DNA of 64,000 nt from Ciona savignyi (lineage: Eukaryota; Chordata; Ascidiacea; Phlebobranchia; Cionidae): the NCBI GenBank assembly GCA_000149265.1, contig CH003301.1, positions 978,057 through 1,042,056 on the forward strand, given 5' to 3'. Positions 27,101-39,100 of the stretch are shown here, piece after piece. A program made the position numbers and the translations under genes. Under the pieces are notes generated by a model. That model was not told the DNA's origin, made no database searches, and saw only the letters and a program-made list of their open reading frames with translations. Every line of letters starts with the position of its first letter. Within the stretch, counting starts at the first letter, position 1.

Positions 27101-30100
27101 ACGGTTTTTTTAAACGGACTCGTGCCCTGGTAACAAAGTAACTTTTATAAGTAGCCTTCATGTTTGTTGTTTTAACTTCCGTTCGTTTAGTAGCTGATAA
27201 AACTTCAAAAGAAACCCACAATTTGCAAAACGCCGTAGCCTGATGTTACATCAAAAAACCTACAAATGCTCTCAGGGGGGCTATATATTAACCATAAACT
27301 GTAAACTGTTGAGTTAAGCTTAGTTTTCGAAGGGATAGTAAAATGCGTGAAAAGACTCCAGACCCACACTATCAACTACGCCCAGACGCCTCGCCTCTTA
27401 CCCACCTTTTCGCTCATTGTTATCCTACTCCCGTTTTTAAACAGTGGTATTTCCGACATGCGGTTCGACCGCTATTGTGCGTGATGCGTGGTCTCAAATC
27501 ATTCTGTCGTGAGCAACGCCGCCGCAAAGTCAACACAGTGTATTTTGCCTCGTGTGAAATCATACGCTGTAAATAGGCAAGGAGAGGGTATAGAGCGTGT
27601 GAACTCTCGCTTCTATGGCCTGTGCGGCTATTTCGATAAAAGTTGTTGGTTTTACTATATTTTAAAGAAAAAACACAAATGTGTAAATATAGAATAACAT
27701 TAACCTGTTTTAAATCTAGAGTTAAGGTCACTCTGTGATATTGGTATCCCTGGTCAATGGTCGGACTTTGCCACCACCGGTCCCCTCTGCCGTCAATTGC
27801 ATTTTCGACGGCGTGTCTTTCACTTGGGTTTCGGCTAAATTGGTCGCATATCTGAAATAAAAAATAGAATATACTGTATATTAGGAAAGTTAAGCGTGTT
27901 ATCTTAATAAACAGACTTTACTTAAATAAGGGATGAATATCTTTCCACTAGTCTTTTATAATCAAGACCTTACCCCACATTGTTGACCTCGGTCTGTCCT
28001 TCTATCTACGTGCTGGACAAGTTTACAAAATTTATCCGGCCCCCTCTCTCCGCATGTTGCGTTGCTCGTTATTTCAGCGTGACTAGCCAAATTAACCACC
28101 GAAGGAAATAGCCCTGCAAATAGAACCTCCGTCATCGAGTATATTAGGCATAATTCAAATACAAGCAAATGTACTTAATCAATCTTCTAGTACTAAAGAG
28201 CATTTAGTTTCAGCAGTCCACAAAGTCCATTTAAACAGGTGGAAATGCTTATAGATCACCGTGGTGGTTGTATTGGTGAAAATGTTTGTTTAATACGAAC
28301 TCTACCGGATGACTTTGTCTGACATGTTCAAATTGCACGACAATGGAACATCTAACTGATGATTCATTACATATCCAACATTAATTACACCATATTGTCA
28401 TCCTAACACTGGCAATGTTTTGTCTAATTGTGTCGATAATCATTAATTAATTTAAATAATTTTTGCTTTATCTGATAAAATGTGCAAGACAAAATAAACC
28501 TAAAATACAACTATACATTAATCAATGGCACTGAACCAAAAACTGTAAACTTGGCCCCAACACAATGCCGAAAGGGAAGTGAAAGCGATACCGGACAGGT
28601 GCACAACGTGTGCTTTTTAAGTTGGGAAATGTAGTAATTCCTTTATGCCAGTGACACCAAACAATGGTAAGGCATATACGGAGTTCTTAAATTTAGTTTT
28701 TTAACAAAAATTGTGATTAGGCGCACACAAGCATTTACTTTGAGGAAACCAGTCTTGTCAAGATGTTTAAGTCCTGAAATGTAAGATTTTACCTTCATTT
28801 CCCATCTGGCTTTCCTGTTTAAACTTTCACATACAACAATCAGCGACTATGTTACCTCATATACATTTCAGATTAGGTCGAATTTGTAAGCTAAATGTAT
28901 GTTGCTGTTTTGACACGGACGAGAAGAACCCGGTGTGGTAAAATTGTTATATTGGTAGACCTCTTCGCTTGTTTTTGGTCACGGTGGCTTAATCGCCACT
29001 AATACTTCTGCTACCCCGGCTGACATTGCAGAGATAATGGATTCTCCCATGAAATGTTTACCAAATTAACGCTTAAACACAAAGAAATCAAGCAAGTGTG
29101 GTCATATTGTAAAATGCATCATTTCGCGGTGGTTGCAAACGTCAATCAAATATTGACATACCAAAATGGAAAATGGAAAATGGCTATCGCACACTAAAAT
29201 TCGCAGACGGTGGCCTCTAAGATCACCACTTCCACTCCACACTTACTATTTACAAATCCGTTAAAGCTACTTGATGTGGTCAGTCAGATACTTACACTTG
29301 GATGACTTGGAACTTATTCCGGGTGTTGACATCAACGGATAAGCTAAGTATTTTGCCATGCTCGTCACCTGAGGAAAATTCTCAGAGTTGTGACGCCAGT
29401 GAGCGTTCTGTCGACCAAAGTTCGCATCTGCGTGAGGCAAGTGCCCCATAATCAGTAAGGCAAGCACAAAAAGGGTTCGTAAGACATTGTCAAAACAAGA
29501 CTTTGATGTAGTTTTTAACATGTTATGACCATCGACACTTCCGCCACTGTCATTCCAACGTTTCTTCACTTGAAATTCCCATGACTTTAAACAGTAAGAT
29601 TGAATCGAAGGAAGAAACTGCTCTTGTTTTTTCATGTTGTTGCCGTGAAACAGACTTGCACACCAGTCGATTTTATCGCAGTTCTTGTGCCTATGGGATT
29701 GCACTCTGCATGACGTGTGGATTTCTGTCCAATGAGATTCGCCGAAGTGACGTTGTCTACTTGCCGTTACAGCTTCACAATTTATTGGTTTCTTTAGACG
29801 TAATTCTTTCATAGAAACTCGTGAATGTCTTTGCATATCATTTGTAACTAATATACTTTGGTTTGAAACACTGCGTAAACAAAAATGCTCTTTTGTTCTG
29901 CTCTGAGGTAGAACTTGCGAAGTACTTGGATCGAAAAATAAAGTGCTGCTGTACTTTCTTTCTTGGCTTTCCTTCTGCATATCCTCTGTTATGTTTCGAA
30001 TAAGTTTCTGGATTGAATCTACCTTCCAGGGATTTCGGCATAGGCAAGACAATCGGTTGCAGCAAGCCCTGCGACCTTTGACCTCGAGATTAATAGCAAG

Positions 30101-33100
30101 CAGGCGGGGATTATATCTACCACAGCCCTTTCCTCTGTCAATCACACGTCGATGCAAATGCCTTGATCTTTCTTTCATTGATAGTTCGTTAACAGCCCCG
30201 CTTCCAGGTTCTCAGAGCTGACTTTCCACTTACATAACGAAATATCATTTTCCTATTTGTAAATTCACTGTGTAGGCAAATAAATGTTACGTGTTAGAGC
30301 CAGAATAAAATTGAATAGAAACCTTTACGCGATGGCTTTACAAATTTAGCATCGAGTCCATTATTTTTGGTGTTAACGACCCGTTTCCTCCTCTGTCGTT
30401 AATACTCACGTTATAATTTAGGCTAGCCTGTGCTTGTCCGTTAACAATATTGCATACAAGTCTCGAGCCACAAATCATCTGTCATCACAGTCACATGTCG
30501 TTAATCATCACTCCGACAGACCACAACGGACCCAGTATGGTCAAGAATAGGTTATATTTCTTAGTGACCCGTAACGTCGCCGGTATATCGTAAACAGCAA
30601 ATCGGTCGTGGGTAAGTAAGTATACGCTTACTGGTGTTATTATTTCTATAGCTAACGATACGCGCGGGACTTTGTACAAGGATTCATCAACCATCGAGAA
30701 GTTGGAAAGCCTTGACGACAGGTTACAGAATCGTAAACGCTGTCAAATATGTTATTTTATCCGTTTCCCGCCCAACGAGCTTTTGGCACCTGCGCCAGCT
30801 CCCGCTTAATCGAACAGATCCAATAAGCTGTGGAATTCGTTTGGATCAAACGCAAAGTCAACATATGGAAGTATGATATAAAAACTCCTCGACTAGACTG
30901 CACGTCGCCAATCAGGAAACGATGAATAAAAGCTTCCGATGCTACCGAACAATGTTATTAGAAGTTATGGTCGTGGTTCGACTCTTTTGATTCGGCACAT
31001 TGTAGCAACAATCCTTATAGGACGTCTACCTCTTATTGTGTAGTGTTATATTATGCACGTAATCGTTCACTGAATAATCGGTAACGATTGATACATTGTT
31101 CGCTAAATTGTTAATAATTTGAAGTAAAGCGACATTTTTTTACACTGGTGTGTCTATACTTTGGTTTATTCTCAAACTCTTCAAGGATTTTAGATAAATC
31201 GAGGTGATTCTCAGCGTGATACTCGTGCCGTGACCGCCAGCAATAAGCACCCAACAGTGCTGTCGAATTATCGCTGCGGTGGCATTTCAAATCTATTAAA
31301 TCTTAATTTATCGCTGAGCATTACGTTAATACTGCGTGCTAATCACGGTTTTGATAGATAGCTGTCATTTAAGCCGCTAAACGATGTACACACCATATCA
31401 TCCAAAATGCTTGCAGGTTATAAGCATATTATGAGAACTAATGTCTAATCCTTATCGTCATCCCGGTTTATAAATCAATGATAAATATATACTCCCTACA
31501 ATTCTCGCTTCATCTGTCGCACCGATTGTTCGCCAAGCAAGTGTTTCTACCCAGCGAGGTAAAACTATTAGCCGAAAACGGCGCCACAAATTACGGTGAA
31601 GTTAAATATTGTGCCCGGTGTATTTTTTTTAATAATTAATGTACACCTTTACTTCTTGATAAAGTCTTGGTATTTTCCTTAAACTTTCTTAATAAGTAAA
31701 CACTTTATTTCCCGCTTTGACTCCACCTTTATGGTGATGTAATCACCCTGACGGAACTTATTTGGTTAGAATAAGCACGCGACCAATGTATACTGCACAC
31801 GACACTGATATATTTTGGCTACAACCAGCTGCCCCACCTCTCAGTCTAATCTTACCGTGATTTGGGATATAGTACTTCAATAGTCTGGCGCCGCTCGCCG
31901 CCAAAAGTAATTATATCTCGTCATTTTTTAGTTTCTTCTTAAAGAGCGATTGTTTCCTGTCCAACATTATTTACTTGCTACCGGATTCTACCAAGCACGA
32001 TGACCCTGCGTTAATAACCTGTCATTAAGCCATGTTTACGTGGGCACGAATTGCTCTCGCTCGGATGTTTCGCCGCCTCGACTACGAAATACAAGTGGAT
32101 GAATACTGGCACAATTCTTGAAAACGTGTTCAACATACTTCGAACGGTCTAACCACCGTTATAATTGTTCCAAAGCGAGGTAAGTTCCGCTCTAAAATAT
32201 ACGTAATTAACTAGGTGGCTGAAATTTTAAATTTATACTGACTTCTATTCCAAACCATACTTTAAGCTAATTTGTGCAAATGGTATATTGCGACACACTC
32301 GCCACTTAATGTTGTTTTGTCGACAGACATCTCTTTACTGACGAGGATATTTTTACCTCCGCGTGTAGTTACGCTTAGGTATGTACCTTTCTTTCCAGCT
32401 TCGCCCAACGTCCATTGTATTCCACACGCAAGTCAAGTATCGTTCGCTAAAACGTCAAATGCCGAGAAACGCAAGCAATAAACATAATCCACTTAAAATG
32501 TATCTCTTAAGAGTCGTGTGTTCCAACAATGATAGATTAACCAAACCCGTGACAGATTATCCTGTGTAGGATAGCTTTAAATTGCCGCAAAACTAGCCAC
32601 GGATTACTCTAATCATATAATTGGGAAAATACGACTTTTCGATCATTATACCCAATCTATACCATTCTGACGTATAAACTTAAAAGCCATCGTTAAATAC
32701 AATACGTTATACCCGATATAATTTCAATGAGTATAGATTAGGGTAGTAGATGATTACTACTTTTAGTTGACATACTGACTAATTTATTTAATTTATATAT
32801 GGCTACATGGGCTTGTTACGAGCACATGACATATTTAACATTAATATTGATAGTAAAAGCTGTAAATTGGGTTTAACTTCGTTCCCAGACCAAGGTAAAA
32901 CGTAAATTTTCCCATGGCAGTTTGGCCGGTGGGAGAAAAGAAGAAAAAAGAAAGTGTTAGAGTGGCGGAGGTGAACCAGGAAGCGTAATCTGATACGATA
33001 AGTACGCTGAACGACAAGAGGCGAGCAGTACACGGTGCATGGACCTCTATCCACCTTCATCACTTCAATTGCAAAGTAGCCGGTATGAATGGCGAGCGAT

Positions 33101-36100
33101 AATGATTGACTTCTCCCGAAGAACATCGGCATTACACGCACCGACGAGCGCTGGACAATATACAGGGTACGCAACAGTTGTCTGAAGTCGACAGCGAAAA
33201 AACTCTTACGTAATCTATAAAGTAGTTTTAATTACTTGAATTCCCCGTCGCACAATTTAATCCAGTTAAACGACCTCACTCACGATTTTATTCCACTTAC
33301 ATAATCTTACAGCAGCTGCCTCTGCTCCAGCCTCGCAAAACCATCTTAGCGCAGTCCACTCGTAAATTTAACAAATACGCAGAGTACTCTTGAATTAAAC
33401 GAGTTTTGAGCTACTACATAAGTACCACTACTTGAAGAAAATTTGTTACGTGTATCCAAAAATACGTTATAAGAAGAAATCGCGAAAACGACGGATTCCG
33501 ATGGAACCCATATAGCTTACCACATATGCTTTACCGACAGACCACACTATACACCGTGTAATATAAATTTAGGGGGCGTGTGTGGTCTCGTTTTTTTAAC
33601 ATTTCAATTTAGCTGATACGTGAATGACGGATGCAGTGATGCAGAAATAATTGTACAATTTCGTAACCCCTTCGATCCGTACCTGCGGATCAAAAGATTA
33701 TTCCTCAACAACCAGTAAACATCGATTGCGGAAATATATTAGCTTACCGAGATTTGAATAAGGTCAAACAAGATATGTGTGGTAATCGTTACACTGCGGC
33801 AGATAAACAGACTAATCTTAGTTCTACCCCTGTATGTAGTGTAGAACCTAAATCCATTACGTCATTTGAAACAGCCAAAATCCACCTCGACAATAGTTGC
33901 GCAAAGACTATTTATTGGTTTATTTTGAACCTTGCAAATACCGCTTTAATAATTGATCGTTAGTAGGTATAAAAACCATGTCGTCTATTGTTAAGCAGCA
34001 CTAATACGTCCAATTATCAAATACCACCAGGATTATAACGCTTTCTTTCAGCTTTGTCCCTAAAATGTGCCAGCAGCCAATGTCAACTATTCAATTGAGA
34101 ACATGCCACGCTTGGACGGTAATGGTACGTTTAATGTACGTAATTCATACGAGGAAAATATATGTACAAATTTTTCTCACGAAATGGTTTTGACATCTTT
34201 TAGTTCATGTAAAAAATAAACATGTATATCATTTGATTCGGGAAATAACCAATATGAATCGACTGCAGAATTAACGTAGCGTATACACTTGCTATTTTTA
34301 TCTCTAACAGTTCAAATTTTGATGGCGATATGTTTTGAAAAGATTTCCGTGATACGTGGTAACAATTGAAGCGGCGGTCCGATGCGGTCGCTTAAATTGA
34401 CATCGTGCAGTTATATTGCTTTTAACTCGGTGGTACTAAAGGACGGGAAGGAAACTGGCTTAGTCTACCCTCCGCCCACTTCCTGCAATATGCGATTCGA
34501 CGACCCTGCTACCGTTTCCCGAAAATCCAACTTTCACCATGAGACTTGGCTAAACGGGAAGCGAAGTCTAATGCTCTTTCCTGCTTCAAAACCCCATACA
34601 CATACAGCTGTCGCATCAACGTCAACAAGTTGTAATTTCTTTCAGTACCGGAAACGGATTTAAGGTTTTACTGTCTTCCACGTAATGTTTAGCATAAACA
34701 CCCTACTACCGTTACGTTTCGTGATAAGCGCACCATATATGTACGACTCCATTTTATTTAGTTGGTAATCGGGAAAGTAGTTCGCCAAGACAGTTGGAAG
34801 CGATATTTACGTTTAGCGCTTTATCATTCTTTCTCACGTGACCACGTGGACTAATCGTTTGTTGTCATGCGTGGCGTAACTATTTTCTCGCACTTTGAGC
34901 CACTGAAGCAGCTCTGCCACTGCTAATTGCCCGTTTCAATCGTCGACTGAGGTCGTGGGGTAAACGCCTCAGGTGCGGAAGTATCCAATCGGTCATACTC
35001 AATTAAAACCGACTCGACTGCTTGTAATATCTTCAATGAGCTTAGTATATTCTTTCGAATATTTTAATTTGAATTAAAAGAGTTATATATTCTTTATTCT
35101 GTTGCTTTTATGTATTCAGTTTCAACGGTTAAAAGTCTAACGACTTAGGGACTAAAAATAGTAATTATGGTGCAGTAAAGATTAACATCTGTGTTAGTAA
35201 AGAACATTTAATCATTTTTATGACGCGGCGGCATCGACGTTTCCTCCCGTTAACAAAGAGGGGATAAAAAGACCGGAGTCTCCTTTCGCACGTTCATCAA
35301 AGGGGCGGAGTTCAAAGAGCTTTATACGGCCTCTGCTTATCAAAGCTTACACGGCATTCAGCCTAAGAAAGCACTGACCCAGCTAATTCCCTTAATTTCA
35401 AATTGCCATCATACGGTACGGTACAGCTGCAATGCGGCTCGCCACGCCCATGTATATTGTGTATTTTGAATCACTTAATTTCGGCCAAAATAGAGTGCAT
35501 GATTATCAGGTCAATCACTCGGTAAGATTTCGAATGATTCGCTGTGTTAATTAAACAACTTAAAAGTAAAAATGATTCCATAACACCTAAGCGTCAGTAT
35601 TCATGGTAACATACAACTACATGGAGTTAACGAGCCAAACCATACCGCTTAAACTGCCGTAATTTAGGCGTCAAATCATAGCCCAACAACATATTTCCTT
35701 TGGTTTTCTCACGATTCCAGTCACGTGATTTGGTCATCGGTGCTGACATAGACGACTCGCCCCGGCTAATGGGGAAGCTTGGAATGCCCGGGCGACGCCA
35801 AACAGTCACTAATCGACTATCTGAAGCTTACAGAACGTTGAGTTATAAATGTGGTACCTGGGAAACTTCCGACAGTTCCCACCCTTTCGTTCCTTTCGTG
35901 CACAGCAGACATTACGTAATCTCCACAGCGTCTTGATACGGTGGATTTTACAGTTGATTGTTTGTGTGCTTTGCACTTTCGATTGTTGTGAATACAAGAT
36001 GGAGAATGACTCTCGGTGCAAGCGGAAAATGTCACTCGACACCGAAGACGTATTTTAGTTAATTCAACCATAAACCGTAATAGTAATATTTGGCAAGAAT

Positions 36101-39100
36101 AGTTCAATTTAGAAATAGTAATATCAATTATGTTTAACTATATGCGTGATCCTGGTTCAAGTGAAAACATTATCTTCAAGATAAATTGGTTAGCGCAACT
36201 TAACGGCTTATTGGAGTGATTTGCGGTAATTCCGTACTAAGTACGCGCAATGTAACAAAATCCCGGGCGAAATCGCATTCGCTTCTCCAGCATTTGAAAT
36301 CTGAACCGGGAGTTCGTCGCATGAAAGGATTATCCATCGATTCGTGTTAGCGCTGCGACTCAGAAATCCAGTCGGCGTGATAGGCAGTTCACCGATTTGC
36401 GGCTGATGCTGGTTGTGGTAACACCAAAGTAACTTGGTATCAATTGTCTTCTTGTTGTGCGTTTGCTTACCGACAAACACGGACACGCGTACCATTTTAA
36501 CCGTTTAAAATACTTTTGTTACTGGACAACTTTACAATGCGAACTGTGTTGTATGGCATGGGCAACGCGATGTTTAAAGTATCGGCCTTCACTGCTCCCG
36601 CAACGTGAAAGCAAATTTGAAACTCCAAATCTAAATTGACTCTAATTATCCATTATAACGAATTTAAAATAGAAAGTTACAAATGATTTGGTTTCCTGAA
36701 GGATTTAGTGATTGGCAGGTAAGTATCAAGGTATTGCAACAAACCACGAATGATCGCCTACGTATAAACATTTCATTGTCACGACCTTTTTAATTCACTT
36801 AAGAATATGAGTATGAGCTTAACAGGCTCAAATTGTCGAATTGTATAATAAATTGCGGCAAAGACACATACTTGTGTTTGTGCTTTGAACGTGAAACATT
36901 AAAAGGGTTAGTAGCTTACAGTTGGGAAGAAATCAATAAAGAAAGTATATTTATCGTTTGTACATATTGTATATATGGTCTCATAACTTGTGATTCTTGC
37001 AAGCAAAATAACAGAATTCATTTTCTCTATATATTTTATGTTTTTTTGGCAATTTATTCAAAGTTTATCGTTTTTAGCAAGCCACTTAGCCAGTATCAGA
37101 AGTTTGAATGAGCAGTCAAACATTTAAAACGGGTCAACGCTAATCCGCAAACCCCAAGCACATTATGTTTTCGTTTCCTGTTTGAAAATGGAAGTATAAG
37201 CTTGCATTTGGAATATATTTCTCGTGATTTAGTTCAAACTTAATACTGTAATACATCACACGATCAAAATAAACATTGTCATTCATTGAAAATATCTGAA
37301 GGTATTATTTTGTTTGAACAAGCGAAACATAATTCTGACAATAGTAAAAGAAATTCAAGTCGACTGTCGTCACAGTCCTTTTTATTCTAATGCCAAAAAT
37401 AGTAAACCAACAACGCTGACTCGACTGAGATTAGAAATCAGGAAGCTTTCTGTCAAATACTCACTTCTCAAATATACCGCTGGTTTTCCGTAATATTGTT
37501 TTCATTTCGATTTTGCTGGGTATACATATTTAAGTACTCGAAATCTTGAACATTTTACGCGATATCTTTGTTCAATACAACAACAATATTGTTTGATCGG
37601 AATATTCAAAGAAAACTTATTATAACAAGAAGCAATTCGCGTATATGGCTGCCCTCTTAAAGGTTTTTTGACAAGGGGTTAAAGTTGTGATGTAAGATAC
37701 TCAACAGATTACAGGAATGAAATGCGGCGTACTATTGATCGTATTCTATTGTAAACTTTACGGGGCGTGTCTAGCATTTTGAGTGTGCCATTTTACAAAA
37801 TTCCTCTACATATAAAGTAATGACGAACAATTCTGAAATTGTTAAAATTGCTACGATCACCGCGTTGTTGGTTTATACAAGCCGTTGAAAAAAGTGGTAA
37901 TATATACCTTATCAAACGGTTTAACTGTTCAAGGGTTTTTGAAACGTTTTTATATCACTTGTAAAAGGATTTGATTTCATGTGAAGAAAAAAAACGTTTA
38001 ACAGCACTGTTCACTTAAACATATATATCTGTATTTCGCAATCTTAAAAATTAAACCGAAATTGTAATGTAATACACATACTGGCATGTCGCTGTTGGTC
38101 ATTTTACTATTGCCGGCAATTATTACAAATGGATCAAGTTATTGTGAACATGGATCGTGTCGGGAATATTTGGCCAAAGGAAACCGTGGGCGTGGTTTGC
38201 CAATCGCACCAACTCCATCTAAATTCCACTAAAACAATGTAAACCTTGCTAAAGCTATTGTTGGTGCGCCATGATGACCAAACAAACATGCTTATATACA
38301 GGTCATTTGATGCGTGTCTGTTTGTTGGCGGTTGTTGATTTAGGTGGAGCTTTTATTGGTGTAAACAATACATTATCCGGACCCACAAGGCGATACCGCA
38401 GCGATCGTTTAACAATCGTCGATTTACTTTGGTCAAAGAATCTAAAGCGTACATAGCATAAAAATGTCACCGAAATGCCTTAAAGATTATAACCTATACT
38501 AACTCTTAACTTCCTGCATTAAAACAAAATGGAATAGTAAATGAGAATCGTGTGAACTCCATTTGTGAAGTTGAATGCCCGCTGCTCTATAATGTGTTCC
38601 TATAAAGCTGTAACAAGCTATGGGATCAAAAGGCGCGCTGTTACAAAAGGATTCGATTTACAGTTAACAGTTTTTCTCTACAGATTATCTGTAATACGAT
38701 CGCACAAAATTCGACTTCGAAAGTTCTCGCATAAAGCGGACACACAGCACCACCTAGTTTTTATTTTTCATAATTTATCTATTGTTTTACCATTTTTGTT
38801 AACCAATAATCAGTGGTAATGTGCCACTATTTAAGTTTTTTTGGTATTTTCTCCGAAAATAAAATACGAAATAATGTTCATTTATTTACCACTATTTGTA
38901 GTAAAAACATGATGCACGTTTAGTTTAGTTTCAATTTTAGTTCGTCAGGTCTAGCTTTAACCGTTTTGTAAACACTTCCAAACACATCTATTCCACATGG
39001 AAAATCTAATTGAATTATGGTTCGACAATAACCCACCCAAATTTACCTTGGTCTCAAATGCTCGTACATTAATCTGTTTTTCTTGCGCATTGTTGTGAGG

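Noticed and set aside
29581-30221. Plus-strand ORFs opposite laminin first exon B
   Set aside because: No motifs; they mirror the long minus-strand frame.
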